A stretch of DNA of 64,000 nt from an uncultured Flavobacteriaceae bacterium (GCA_947500525.1 CANMSH010000006.1:124001-188000); one strand, 5' to 3'. Counted from the first letter of the stretch, positions 44,712-54,200 are shown. Translations and numbers: made by a program. Notes: generated by a model not told the origin, from the letters alone.

Positions 44712-47267
44712 TCAATTTCTTCTAGGAACATTGATTTGAGAACCAAAAAAGAGTGCGTTAAAAAACAATTTATTTGTACCAAACCATGAACCCCTAAAGT
44801 TAGGATTATCAGCAAAAAGCACTACCCGTCCGCTGCCTATTGGACTTACAATCAACGAAGCAGATTTCTTAAGATAGGTATCCAAATTCTTCTTGGTAAT
44901 AAATCCATCTATATGCGGATTCTTTGTATATGTTGCAACCGTAGCGTATGGGTTTTTACTCGGTGCTAACCAAACATTACTATTTCGATATACAGGTAGT
45001 TTTTTTCTGTGATATCCAAAACCTAGCGGATTTGTTACATCTAAATCGACTTCAAAAATAGCGCCTCCTACACGTTCTCTTCCAATGTGCTCACCTGCAT
45101 CACCGTAAGGTAGTCTCTTTACTTTTTTTGATGAATCTTTAGGCTTCTTAATTAGTTTTTCATTTACTATTTTTTTATTCACAGCCCATGCAGTCGCTTG
45201 CCTCGTTGTAATTAATGTATTCCCTCTGGCAACCCAATCTTTAATTTTCTTACGCTTTAAACTGTCTAGCTCATTATAACCTCCCGACACTAAAATCAAA
45301 GTATTGTAACGATTCAAATCTATTCTATTAAAAATTCGTAAAGGTGCCTTAGTTATGGGCATGTTTAACTTAGTGTCTAGTAAATGCCATACTTCACCTG
45401 CCTCGTATGAAGACACGCTATTACCAATAAGCATTAACGGTTTTGGTTTTTCAAGCGGTCTAAAGTTCCAGCTTCCTAAGTCAATACCTTGTTCGCTAAA
45501 ACCTGTATTAACGTCATAAATACTTACTTGATGCTTCTTTGACGAACTCTTCAGCAATTTATACAATGCTTCTGGGTTCTTTTTCTGTGTACTTACTGGA
45601 ATTAACAAGGTACCTCTGCCAAAATTATTTCCACCAATCGCAAAGGGCTTCATACTCGATTTTAGCTGTATTCCCTTTTGTTGTAAATCATATAACAAGC
45701 CTGCAGCATTATAATCATCCCAAGGAATTAAATAAGCATACGTGGATTTTTGTACCTCATTTATCTGAACAAAATCTTTAGTATCAATTACCCTTGCTCC
45801 TCTTTTAACCGTCTTACTTACTTTCTGATATGGCATATTATAAAAATTCGCCACCGACCATGCCGAAGCATCATAATATACACTATCTCTATATTGACTA
45901 TACGTCTCAAACATAGTTTGTACCATTCGGTACTGCTTTTGTTTGGTGGGTACTAAAAATGCCTTTCCTTTTTTGAAGGGCATGCCCTTTAATCGTAGTG
46001 ATGTATCTAAATTATACACCTCTATTTTATGTAATAATAAAAAGTCTACAAACCTTTTCATTCTATTTTGATCATGTGGATCACCAAATACATAACCCTT
46101 TATAGCGCTTTTATCTGCTTTGGCTATTGCTGATGTAAAAAATCTTCGTTCATATTCATGCAAATAGTTTTTATTGGCGACAGCCGCTTTTATAGTAGCA
46201 AAACTCGATACATATTGATTTCTAATGGTAAATCTAAACGACAACTCACCCGTTTCTGTCTCTTGTAAATGCCCTCGAGAACTTGCCTGTTCAAATAATA
46301 AGGCCAGCGCTCCTTGCAAGTCAGGATAGGAAGATCCATAACCAGGATAGGTACCATCGAAGGCTTCTTTGGTAAAATATAATGATCCTATGGCATTGAG
46401 ATCTTTGGTAAACTGTTTTGCAAATAAATCGTTTAAGGTTGTATAATTTTCCTTGGGCATTATCGGATCTTTTGACCCTATAGGTTTCATTGGTTCAAAA
46501 AAATACGTACTGTTAGTTCCCATCTCATGAAAATCGGTCACCACATTAGGATACCATTGATGGTACCAATTTAATTTTCCCTGACTTTCTGGATGCACTC
46601 CTAACAACCAATCTCTATTTAAGTCAAACCAATAATGGTTCGTACGACCATTGGGGTTCGGCTCGTTGTGTTCAATATCATATCTATCGGATACTAAAGG
46701 AGTACCTCGTCTCGTATTTGCCCAATGTGTATGGCGATCACGTCCATCAGGATTAATGGTTGGATCAACAAAAACCACAGCATTGTCTAGATAAGAACGC
46801 ACTGTTTCATTCTTAGAAGCTATCAGCGTATAGGCAGTCAACATTGCCGCTTCGGTACTCGATGGTTCATTACCGTGCACATTATAGGCAAGATTAATAA
46901 ACACTGGAAGTTCATCTACTTTTGGTAACGGTTTATCTATATCTACCAATTCTAAATGCTGTTGGCGAATATTTTCTAAATTTTTGATATTCGCAGCATT
47001 TGAAATATTTAGAATTACTAATTCACGTTGCTCATGGGTTTTACCATAAACAGTCAACGTTGCTTTATCAGATAAAGAAGCTAATGTTCTAAAATAAGCT
47101 ACCACACGGTCATGGCGCGTATGATAATCTCCAATCTCATAGCCTAAAAAAGCAGCCGGACTCGGTATTTTACCGTCAAAAGGACCTTGGTTTCCATAAA
47201 AATAATCTTGCGATAGTGCTGAGAAACTAAGGCACGAGAGCATTAAACATAAGAAGCTTCTTTTCAT
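44712..47267 (-). CDS. Exported M14-family zinc carboxypeptidase
   Basis: An 851-residue exported protein (signal peptide ending FSALSQ) with an N-terminal M14 metallocarboxypeptidase domain. Zinc ligands His131 and Glu134 (NVHGNEPSST) are followed by the VDPTINPDGRDRH segment, FDLNRDW and the third ligand in VVTDFHEMG. The remaining half (about 390-851) has no clear catalytic motif and is a glutamine-amidotransferase-like or binding region typical of such large flavobacterial enzymes. It probably removes C-terminal residues from peptides at the envelope. It is followed by the non-coding repeat. Confidence 0.92.
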   Translation of the reverse strand: MKRSFLCLMLSCLSFSALSQDYFYGNQGPFDGKIPSPAAFLGYEIGDYHTRHDRVVAYFRTLASLSDKATLTVYGKTHEQRELVILNISNAANIKNLENIRQQHLELVDIDKPLPKVDELPVFINLAYNVHGNEPSSTEAAMLTAYTLIASKNETVRSYLDNAVVFVDPTINPDGRDRHTHWANTRRGTPLVSDRYDIEHNEPNPNGRTNHYWFDLNRDWLLGVHPESQGKLNWYHQWYPNVVTDFHEMGTNSTYFFEPMKPIGSKDPIMPKENYTTLNDLFAKQFTKDLNAIGSLYFTKEAFDGTYPGYGSSYPDLQGALALLFEQASSRGHLQETETGELSFRFTIRNQYVSSFATIKAAVANKNYLHEYERRFFTSAIAKADKSAIKGYVFGDPHDQNRMKRFVDFLLLHKIEVYNLDTSLRLKGMPFKKGKAFLVPTKQKQYRMVQTMFETYSQYRDSVYYDASAWSVANFYNMPYQKVSKTVKRGARVIDTKDFVQINEVQKSTYAYLIPWDDYNAAGLLYDLQQKGIQLKSSMKPFAIGGNNFGRGTLLIPVSTQKKNPEALYKLLKSSSKKHQVSIYDVNTGFSEQGIDLGSWNFRPLEKPKPLMLIGNSVSSYEAGEVWHLLDTKLNMPITKAPLRIFNRIDLNRYNTLILVSGGYNELDSLKRKKIKDWVARGNTLITTRQATAWAVNKKIVNEKLIKKPKDSSKKVKRLPYGDAGEHIGRERVGGAIFEVDLDVTNPLGFGYHRKKLPVYRNSNVWLAPSKNPYATVATYTKNPHIDGFITKKNLDTYLKKSASLIVSPIGSGRVVLFADNPNFRGSWFGTNKLFFNALFFGSQINVPRRN

Positions 47268-47319
47268 TGTAATTGAAGTTAGTTAAGCCCTAAAATTACG
47301 AAAAAGAATGGTAGCTATT

Positions 47320-47718
47320 CTATGAAACCATCAATTCGGTTCTCATACCATCATGTTTCTGTTTGATCCTATACATATATGAAAGGTTAATTTTTGAAAT
47401 GATGTTTTTTTGAGCTTGAAAAAGCCTCATTCTAAGACTCTCATAATTCGTATGACTTTCGATACGTTCACATGCCATAGATAATGAAATCGTATGCATT
47501 ATCATGAATAGCAACTCATCAGGATCTTCTGTTGTTTCTCGAGATATTTGTTGACCATTCTCTGAAACTACCAAATGGTATTTTCGATCTGAAATTTCTA
47601 CATGAGGTAATCCTGATTCTTTCGAATAACCAAAGGTTGGAATGAGATCTAATGGAGCATGCATGATAGTGGCAAATTCTCTTACTTTGCCTTCAATTTG
47701 GGGTAATGTTAATTCCAT
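47320..47718 (-). CDS. Imm63-like protein
   Basis: A 132-residue cytoplasmic protein without a signal peptide. The layout resembles the Imm63 immunity-protein family: a central YHLVVSENGQQISRETT stretch, then TTEDPDELLFMIMHTISLSMACE, and a basic C-terminal helix. Imm63 proteins usually neutralise polymorphic toxins, but no toxin gene is adjacent here: the neighbours are the M14 and S41 peptidases. I recognise the family from memory only. It could be an orphan immunity gene or have another role. Confidence 0.6.
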   Translation of the reverse strand: MELTLPQIEGKVREFATIMHAPLDLIPTFGYSKESGLPHVEISDRKYHLVVSENGQQISRETTEDPDELLFMIMHTISLSMACERIESHTNYESLRMRLFQAQKNIISKINLSYMYRIKQKHDGMRTELMVS

Positions 47719-47822
47719 ATATTATAAATTAGCGACGTTTATATATCACCAAGTTACTTAAAAACTAGACATATAAAGATGAATAGTTTTTCAATTTTAT
47801 TAACAAACCATTATTAAAAATA

Positions 47823-47855
47823 AAAAAAGAGTCGAATTTCTTCGACTCTTTTTAG
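47823..47855 (-). terminator. Intrinsic terminator after the S41 gene
   Basis: GAGTCGAA/TTCGACTC with a TTTC loop (about 47829-47848) is followed on the minus strand by a T-run. An A-run on the other side would also allow it to work on +. Confidence 0.85.
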
Positions 47856-47867
47856 TTGGTTGACATC

Positions 47868-49445
47868 TTATTTTTTAAGATCATTTAGAACCCATTCTAA
47901 TTCAGGATCTTTATTGTTGACTCTATCATTTTGGGTTGGTATAACTTCAACATCGGGTTGCACACCGTACCCTTTTAAGTTTCTCTTATAAGGAGTTTCT
48001 AACACTAACAACCCAAAGTACATCTCAACTTTAGAATTTGGCAAAGTCACATCATAGGTGAAACCTGCCACCGTACTATTATACGCACCTCCCGTTTCTT
48101 CGCCAACAAGCGTAGCTCTCTTACTAGCTTGTAAATTTACTGACAGTACAGATGATGCACTAAAAGAATGCCCATTAATTAAAACATATACCGGACCGCT
48201 ATACTTTAGTGCTTTTGGCTTTTGTAGTTTGGTACTTTTAAACTTATAGTATTTTTTACCATTCTTTTTTCGCACTCTAAACAAATCTCTAAAGAAAAAT
48301 ATGGGTGTTGCAATTCCTTTACCAATAGCCATTCCAAAAGATGTTGAACGTCTCGACTGCAACGCCTTCAATGTAGGAAAACGAACATTTGTCTCTCCCT
48401 CTTCAATAAACTTAAATTCTTTATCAGCAAGGTACGAATACAACTCATTGATTTCTTTCAATCTACCTCCAGGGTTATCACGTAAATCGATGACTAAGGC
48501 TTTTGATTTTGCCGAACCTATTTTCGTAAATGCCTCTTTATAAAATTCTTCAAAACCACCTGTACTGAAACCACGAATCTTCATATAAGCAACAGTACTG
48601 TCTGCAATAAACTCAAAGTTTCGCTTATACTGTTTCTTTAATTTTACATAACCATATTTGTAGTTATCCTTTACTTTTTTCTTAAACTTTAACTTGGCTA
48701 ATTTTCGCTCAGCTTTGGTCAATTTTTTTGGTGATTTTTTAACCGAATCTTTCTTTACCTTACCAGGAATAGAGTCATGAGGTATACGTCTAAACATTTT
48801 CTTAAAAACACTATCGTTCTTTTTAAATGTCATTTCAAGACTGTCTAACCTACCTTTATCATTTGCATAATATCTTGGCAAGAACAAACCAACTCTTCTA
48901 TTATAGAAAGTCGTATTATATCCATCTGACGAAAATCGTTTAGAATATTTTTTTACCAAATCGGCAACAAATTCGTCATTTACTTTTTCTACTTTGGCAC
49001 CAACGAGGGTGCTATCTTTATCAACAGTACTTTTTACCCATATCGCATTATCTAAATACTCAAAATTTAAATTATTTAATTCGAATTTCTTTTTGTTACG
49101 GAGTCTTTTTTCTTTTTTGTCAAGCTTCTTAATTGGAGCTACAACACCTGCATGTCCTTGTCGTACATTAGTTACGGTTTCTGTTATTTTTTTATAGAAA
49201 TCATGACTATTCATTGGTTTTACAATAGTCATTTTTAAACTGTCAAACTTAGCATCTAATGTCTCCTTAGGCGTATATAGATAAAGTCTGGGGTGTAATT
49301 TTTGTAATTTTTGATAAGCCACATCAACATCTTCATGAAGACTTTCTACAGAATGTAAGGTGGCGATTTGTTGGTTGTATTTTTGTACGCTAGCACACGA
49401 AACAAATAATAATACGGTTACTATTAGCAATAGGGATTTTCTCAT
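47868..49445 (-). CDS. Lipoprotein S41-family peptidase
   Basis: About 525 residues, starting MRKSLLLIVTVLLFVSC, so a lipoprotein (Cys17). A longer ORF begins at 49496 but lacks a signal peptide. The S41 (C-terminal processing) protease domain contains the nucleophilic serine in NGHSFSASS and the later VGEETGG segment, with a PDZ-like region before it and a large lysine-rich insert at about 220-270. It is expected to be an envelope tail-specific protease. It forms a single gene with its own terminator. Confidence 0.9.
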   Translation of the reverse strand: MRKSLLLIVTVLLFVSCASVQKYNQQIATLHSVESLHEDVDVAYQKLQKLHPRLYLYTPKETLDAKFDSLKMTIVKPMNSHDFYKKITETVTNVRQGHAGVVAPIKKLDKKEKRLRNKKKFELNNLNFEYLDNAIWVKSTVDKDSTLVGAKVEKVNDEFVADLVKKYSKRFSSDGYNTTFYNRRVGLFLPRYYANDKGRLDSLEMTFKKNDSVFKKMFRRIPHDSIPGKVKKDSVKKSPKKLTKAERKLAKLKFKKKVKDNYKYGYVKLKKQYKRNFEFIADSTVAYMKIRGFSTGGFEEFYKEAFTKIGSAKSKALVIDLRDNPGGRLKEINELYSYLADKEFKFIEEGETNVRFPTLKALQSRRSTSFGMAIGKGIATPIFFFRDLFRVRKKNGKKYYKFKSTKLQKPKALKYSGPVYVLINGHSFSASSVLSVNLQASKRATLVGEETGGAYNSTVAGFTYDVTLPNSKVEMYFGLLVLETPYKRNLKGYGVQPDVEVIPTQNDRVNNKDPELEWVLNDLKK

Positions 49446-49590
49446 GGGGCTGTTTTTAGATTTAGTAAAGCAAGGTATTATCATTTTTCGTGCCATTTTT
49501 TTAAGGGATCAAAAATAATACGATTGATCGTTTAAAACAAAAAAGCCACACGTTTGACGAGTATTTTATTTTTATAATTGAAGAAAAAAA

Positions 49591-50721
49591 TTATCCCAAT
49601 ACCGAACTCAAGGTAAACATAGGTAGATACATTGCAATGAGTATAATTGCAACAAAAGCACCAAGAAATACAATTATTAAGGGTTCTAATACCGTACTCA
49701 ACATTTTAGATTTATACTGTATTTCTTCATTATACTGGGTGGTCAAGCGTTCAAAAATAAATTCATTTTGATTGGTCTCTTCGGCCACTTTTAATAAAGA
49801 AATCATCTTGTTGTCGAACACTTTGTGAGGTTTTAGGCTTTCACTCAAATTATCTCCAGATAGTATTCTTGATTCGGCGTCGGTCAATGCCACTTGTAAC
49901 GGATGAAAATCGATCATTTTATTGGTTAATTTAATACTATTTAGCACAGGCACTTTGGCTGTTGTCAACAAAGCTACTGCCTGCGTAAATTGACCTATAT
50001 ACATCTTTCGCATTAACTCACCAACAAATGGTATTCTTAGCAAAAATTTGGCACTGTATTTTTTATACCATACTTTTTTCGAGACTATCTTTCTAACAAC
50101 AAATAGGGCGACTATTCCGATTGCAAAACTCCAAAAATACTCTTGAAACAAATTAGATGCTTTGACCACCATCTTCGTCAACCATGGTAATTCTACTTGA
50201 TTTTGTTTAAAAATATCGGCAAACATCGGCACCACATATCGTAGCATAAACAATACTGCTAAGGTTGCTGTGGTTAATACAACAATAGGATATGATAGTG
50301 CATTTAAAACTGTTCGGCGTTGCTCATTTTTTCTTCTAAAAAACAAACCCAATTCTTTTATTACTTTTTGTAAAGACCCTGTCTCTTCTCCAATCTTTAA
50401 AGAATAATATTCATACTCTGAAAAGTCTTTCACATTTTCTATACTATTGGATAGGCTTTTACCTGCAACTAAATCATTTACCATAGTGCCAAGCAATAGC
50501 TTGTCTTTCTCTTTCTTTTGTTCTTCTAATAATAGATTTAAACTCTCCTTTAGACTAATTCCGGCACTTAATAACACACTTAACTCTGTGTAAAAAGCTT
50601 CTTTTTTCTTGTTTGAAAATGAGTTTCCAAACAACGAAATTTCAGTTTTTAACAAAGCATCAAGATCAAAATTTGATGTTGATTTTTCTCTTGGTTTTAC
50701 CTTATCTAATTTAAAAGCCAT
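49591..50721 (-). CDS. GspF/PilC-type inner-membrane platform protein
   Basis: A 376-residue protein of the type II secretion/type IV pilus platform family, with two T2SSF domains (about 40-160 and 240-370) and three membrane helices (about 140-160, 195-212 and 345-367). The second domain ends VLEPLIIVFLGAFVAIIL as in GspF. It is the last gene of a pseudopilus operon and overlaps nothing. No GspE-type ATPase or GspD secretin gene is present in this window. Confidence 0.92.
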   Translation of the reverse strand: MAFKLDKVKPREKSTSNFDLDALLKTEISLFGNSFSNKKKEAFYTELSVLLSAGISLKESLNLLLEEQKKEKDKLLLGTMVNDLVAGKSLSNSIENVKDFSEYEYYSLKIGEETGSLQKVIKELGLFFRRKNEQRRTVLNALSYPIVVLTTATLAVLFMLRYVVPMFADIFKQNQVELPWLTKMVVKASNLFQEYFWSFAIGIVALFVVRKIVSKKVWYKKYSAKFLLRIPFVGELMRKMYIGQFTQAVALLTTAKVPVLNSIKLTNKMIDFHPLQVALTDAESRILSGDNLSESLKPHKVFDNKMISLLKVAEETNQNEFIFERLTTQYNEEIQYKSKMLSTVLEPLIIVFLGAFVAIILIAMYLPMFTLSSVLG

Positions 50722-50723
50722 TC

Positions 50724-51179
50724 TTAATTCATATAATGCGTAGCATCATTCTTTTTGAAAACAAACAATTTTTTATTTTTTATCTCTTTAGACAATTGAA
50801 GCTCCAAAGCATCAAAAGCACCTGAGGTCACTTCGATACCATCTAGGAAAATCTTCTTCTTAATTACAGTAGTTCTAATGGTATCTATATTTCTTACAAT
50901 ATACTCATTTCGGAAATGATACACCACTGTATCTATTTCTGACGTACCCAAAATACGCTCGTTATTGTTATCATAAGTTAGGTTAAACTTATTAAAATCT
51001 CCCCATAAAGTTCGTTCTAACAAACGAATTTCGGTATCGGTATTATATATGTTTTGTACGTTTCTTATTTGGCCTTGAACCAAGCCCAACACTAAGATGG
51101 TAATTGTTATAATAATTCCCGAAATTACCAAAACAACTAACATCTCAGAGAGTGTAAATGCCTTTATTTTTTTATTCAC
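50724..51179 (-). CDS. Prepilin-like protein (GspJ/GspH position)
   Basis: About 151 residues if it starts at the GTG at 51179 (VNKKIKAFTLSEMLVV), which leaves the short basic leader and the hydrophobic helix with Glu5 that prepilin peptidase recognises (KA/FTLSE). An ATG at 51248 would overlap the upstream gene by 77 bp and is less likely. With the GTG start it overlaps the upstream stop by 8 bp. The rest is a short globular domain. It probably forms part of a pseudopilus rather than a long pilus. Confidence 0.8.
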   Translation of the reverse strand: MNKKIKAFTLSEMLVVLVISGIIITITILVLGLVQGQIRNVQNIYNTDTEIRLLERTLWGDFNKFNLTYDNNNERILGTSEIDTVVYHFRNEYIVRNIDTIRTTVIKKKIFLDGIEVTSGAFDALELQLSKEIKNKKLFVFKKNDATHYMN

Positions 51180-51513
51180 CTGCACTATATTCAAGCTTTT
51201 GTGAAATACTTTTTTTTGTTTCTTTCTTAGTTGCTTCAAGGAGTACAAATGATACTTCTCTCTCTGTTTGTTGCCTCAATTGTATGTTCCAATTTTCAAA
51301 ATCTTCTTGATACGGATATTTAATTTTGCTATTTATATACAAATAGTGAAGCTCATTCATTCTGTTTTGAACTCGACTGGTATTATTTTTTACTGATGAT
51401 TCAAAAACGTTGTTCAAGGTTAATGAAGCTATGGTAAAAATAATGATAATGATGACCGAAGCTACCAAACTTTCAATCAAAGTGGCACCTTTCACTTTTT
51501 TACATTTCTTCAT
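51172..51513 (-). CDS. Prepilin-like protein (GspI/PilV type)
   Basis: About 113 residues from the ATG at 51513. The leader MKKCKKVKG is cut before ATLIESL, followed by the hydrophobic helix, as in type IV prepilins (G/ATLIES with Glu5). A longer ORF start at 51552 adds residues that do not fit the leader. It lies between the PilX-like gene (26-bp gap) and the next prepilin gene (8-bp overlap). The small globular part is lysine-rich and unassigned. Confidence 0.8.
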   Translation of the reverse strand: MKKCKKVKGATLIESLVASVIIIIIFTIASLTLNNVFESSVKNNTSRVQNRMNELHYLYINSKIKYPYQEDFENWNIQLRQQTEREVSFVLLEATKKETKKSISQKLEYSAGE

Positions 51514-51539
51514 CAAAAAGAATTTGCGCAAAACCTGTA

Positions 51540-52817
51540 TTAATATAGCCATTTCGCAATATTTTTAGTGTTCTTTTCAAATAGCAATCCACTGTATTGA
51601 ATTGGAAAATCAGCGCTCAAAATTTTACCATTATACACATGGTTTTGATAAATAGAACCGAACTGATTCGCAATAAATCCTTTGGTGAAAACACTACCAA
51701 TAACAGTACCTTTCAACTCAACATTACCTTTGCAATATACTTCTCCGGTTACAAAAGCACTTTCTTCTAATACAATTTGAGGTTTATAGTTGTTCCTTTT
51801 GCTATCGGATAGATACGCAACCACTCCTTCTATTTTCGCACCAGCTTGAACTTCAACCTTACTAAATACATCATTTCTAGTATTCGGAGTTACCTCAGTA
51901 TTAACTTCTTTATCATATACCGTTAATGAACTTGGGTATATGAGTTTGCAATTTTTCCCAATTATAATTTCATCCGACGCAAATGCTTGAAAACTACCCT
52001 CAAAACCACTCACAATGTTAATTTTTGGAGCAACCAAAATGACATCTTTAAGTATGGCATCATCATATACAGTAATTCTTGTGTTCGATTTTATGATAAT
52101 GTTACCTATGAGTTCAACAGATTTGAGATCAATAGATATATCGCTAAAAAAGGCTTGTGCAACTTCCCCAAATGAGTTTACAATTCGACTATCTTCTTTG
52201 AGTTCAAGCATAGTATTATTCTCAGATTGAATACTCCCTCTCGTTAGTTGTTTTAAATAGTGTCTATTTTCTAAAACAGGTAACTTATTTCTGCTAGGAC
52301 CTACAGATCCATAAACAAGTTGCGAACCAGCATACGCATTACCGGCAATAGTACCTCGTTTGACGCCTTGTTTTGGTAGTAAGGTCTTACCTTCAATACG
52401 GGTTGTTCCAACCAATACTAAGGGTTGATTATCATCTTGAAGATACAGCGCAGTCCGATCAGCGTTTAAACCACCCATTAATGCATGTTTAGTGACTGTT
52501 TCTTTTTTTATAGATGAAGTGGCCGAAATTAAATCGAAAATACCCCAGTTCTTTTTTAGGATCTTGGTATTCTCTAATTCATTATCTGAGAACCTTATAT
52601 TGGTAACTTCGTTGTAAGGCATTGTACTTGTTTGAGCATAATTAATGGCCAAGTTCGCTTGCTGAACAACTTTCGTGAAATTGGTCGCTTTGAGTTTAAA
52701 ATGTTGCTGGGTATAGCTTAATGAAATAAATGCGAAAACTAATAACGCAATCACCACAGCCACGAAAATCGTGTACTGTAAGGCTCCTGCTTTTACTTTT
52801 ATTGGTTTGATTTGCAT
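51540..52817 (-). CDS. PilX/GspK-position protein with beta-helix-like region
   Basis: A 425-residue protein with a short basic leader and an N-terminal hydrophobic helix (GALQYTIFVAVVIALLVFAF) resembling a minor pseudopilin such as PilX or GspK. The later two-thirds contains repeated short strands (LELKEDSRI.., VELKGTVIG...) suggestive of a right-handed beta-helix or bactofilin-like fold. It shares an operon with GspF and two prepilins. The exact role is not known. Confidence 0.75.
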   Translation of the reverse strand: MQIKPIKVKAGALQYTIFVAVVIALLVFAFISLSYTQQHFKLKATNFTKVVQQANLAINYAQTSTMPYNEVTNIRFSDNELENTKILKKNWGIFDLISATSSIKKETVTKHALMGGLNADRTALYLQDDNQPLVLVGTTRIEGKTLLPKQGVKRGTIAGNAYAGSQLVYGSVGPSRNKLPVLENRHYLKQLTRGSIQSENNTMLELKEDSRIVNSFGEVAQAFFSDISIDLKSVELIGNIIIKSNTRITVYDDAILKDVILVAPKINIVSGFEGSFQAFASDEIIIGKNCKLIYPSSLTVYDKEVNTEVTPNTRNDVFSKVEVQAGAKIEGVVAYLSDSKRNNYKPQIVLEESAFVTGEVYCKGNVELKGTVIGSVFTKGFIANQFGSIYQNHVYNGKILSADFPIQYSGLLFEKNTKNIAKWLY

Positions 52818-52884
52818 CTTCTTAAGGTAATGAATACTAAAAAAATAAACCCCTTTTCATTTTATATCCACGGTCGTAAACACA

Positions 52885-52919
52885 GGTTTCTCAATCGCTG
52901 TGCTCATTTCGAAATGACA
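52885..52919 (-). repeat. Interspersed repeat family II, copy
   Basis: On the minus strand this reads TGTCATTTCGA... AGCGATTGAGAAACC. Both blocks recur at 55761-55820, which carries a longer centre. It lies in the 111-bp gap between two genes of the pseudopilus operon. Confidence 0.6.
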
Positions 52920-52928
52920 ACATCATTC

Positions 52929-53396
52929 TTATTTTTTTAGCTGAAATGTTTGCACTTGCTTTTCAAATTGCATCGTAACTTCTGTAGCATTTCCTTTTAG
53001 CAATTTCACCTCATTAAAAACAGCATTTTGTTTAAAAAGATATTGATTTCCATTTACTTGTATCAAAAACACTTTTTCATTTTTCCCTTTCGGAGAAATA
53101 ATTCCTTTAAACACCACGTTTGGAAAAGGAGTTGTAGGTTTTTCGGGGGTAGGTTTTACCCTGCTCCTTTTTTTTGTTTTCTTTTTAAAAGTTCCTAAAA
53201 ACGGATCTCTATAATCGGCGGCAATTGTGAATGATTCGGCTTGCTTAAATGACTTTGGTTTAAACTCAACTATTGTTTCACTTGTTGGTGTTGTATCAAC
53301 AGACGGATTTAAACCAGCGACAATTTTATAAATGAGCAAGCCCCAAACTAGAACGACGGCAGGTGCTAGAATGTATATGTTTTTTTTGTTTTTCAA
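52929..53396 (-). CDS. GspC/PilP-like pseudopilus accessory protein
   Basis: A 155-residue protein with an N-terminal membrane helix (about 7-27) and a periplasmic domain that contains a YRDPFLG motif and a strand-rich segment (VVFKGIISPKGKNEKVFLIQVNG), as in the HR domain of GspC or PilP. These proteins normally link the inner-membrane platform to the secretin. The secretin is not in this window. It lies upstream of the PilX-like gene with a 111-bp gap that holds a repeat fragment. Confidence 0.7.
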   Translation of the reverse strand: MKNKKNIYILAPAVVLVWGLLIYKIVAGLNPSVDTTPTSETIVEFKPKSFKQAESFTIAADYRDPFLGTFKKKTKKRSRVKPTPEKPTTPFPNVVFKGIISPKGKNEKVFLIQVNGNQYLFKQNAVFNEVKLLKGNATEVTMQFEKQVQTFQLKK

Positions 53397-53413
53397 TAGA
53401 CTAAAAAATTAAC

Positions 53414-53450
53414 AGATTGCTTCTCCCGAGTGCTCGGGATCGCAATGACG
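53414..53450 (+). repeat. REP-like palindromic repeat (family I), unit 1
   Basis: A palindrome GATTGCTTCT-CCCGAG-TG-CTCGGG-ATCGCAATGAC. The inner CCCGAG/CTCGGG stem and the outer ATTGC/GCAAT stem can both form. The same unit recurs in the next 1.5 kb, with the central pair TG replaced by AATACT-type variants. Confidence 0.8.
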
Positions 53451-53456
53451 TTTTCA

Positions 53457-54107
53457 TTACGGTTCCTGTACGGTTAAATTATACTCACTGTATGCTGTTG
53501 CACTAATGGCATTCATGGCTTTTACGCGCCATCTGTATGTATTGGCTTCTAACGTTTGATTAAAGTTTACATCAGTAACTACCATATCTACAATCTGAGT
53601 ATTGCCACTAGAAAAATCTGGTGTTGCAATTTGCAATCTATAATTCTCAGCTCCTGATACTGCATTCCAACCAAAAGAGATAGTTCCTGGCGCGACAGTT
53701 GCATCATCTTCTGGAGAAGACAATTGTACTGTATCATCAGATAGATCGTTCACAATACTAAATGAATTTGCTGTATATGGTGTTGCAAAGGCGGAATTCA
53801 CACCTCTAATACGCCATTCGTAAGCTCCTGCCGTCAAAGTTTTTATAAAACTATTTGAGCTTACTGTTGAATCTAATACTATCTGTGTTGCTGCTGCAAA
53901 ATTAGGCGTCGCAATTTGTAATTCATAGCCATCAGCACCACTCAAACCTTGCCAGTTAAAAGACACTGCTCCATCGGCCAATTGCGCATTGTTTGTGGGT
54001 GCCAAAATTTGAATTGTATCGTTTGATATATTCTCAACATTTATGATTTCTTCACAAGAGAGTAACAGTATACTCACTATTAAAAAAACAACTCCTCTTC
54101 TTAACAT
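53457..54107 (-). CDS. Lipoprotein with two fibronectin-III-like repeats
   Basis: A 216-residue lipoprotein (lipobox ending LLLSC, followed by EE). Two tandem ~90-residue repeats share the blocks ISNDTIQI..PTNNAQ, SGADGYELQIATPNF and AGAYEWRIRGVN, with second copies SGAENYRLQIATPDF and ANTYRWRVKAMN. The fold is fibronectin-III-like. It is the first gene of the pseudopilus operon and has a promoter element that is duplicated upstream of another lipoprotein gene. Its role in the complex is unknown. Confidence 0.85.
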   Translation of the reverse strand: MLRRGVVFLIVSILLLSCEEIINVENISNDTIQILAPTNNAQLADGAVSFNWQGLSGADGYELQIATPNFAAATQIVLDSTVSSNSFIKTLTAGAYEWRIRGVNSAFATPYTANSFSIVNDLSDDTVQLSSPEDDATVAPGTISFGWNAVSGAENYRLQIATPDFSSGNTQIVDMVVTDVNFNQTLEANTYRWRVKAMNAISATAYSEYNLTVQEP

Positions 54108-54121
54108 ATATTCAATTTAGA

Positions 54122-54160
54122 TAGGTAAATGTAAGGAAAAGGGTTGGGTTTTACAATGAC
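54122..54160 (-). promoter_or_regulatory. Duplicated promoter cassette, copy 1
   Basis: 39 bp that is 36/39 identical to 55684-55722, and equally placed (14 and 15 bp before the start codon). On the minus strand it includes TTG, a 20-base spacer and TACATTTA, a near-consensus Bacteroidota promoter. Its far end carries a CAATGA block shared with the REP-like repeat. Confidence 0.6.
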
Positions 54161-54200
54161 TGCAACGTGATAATCCATTTAAATACTGGACTCGTTTGGA

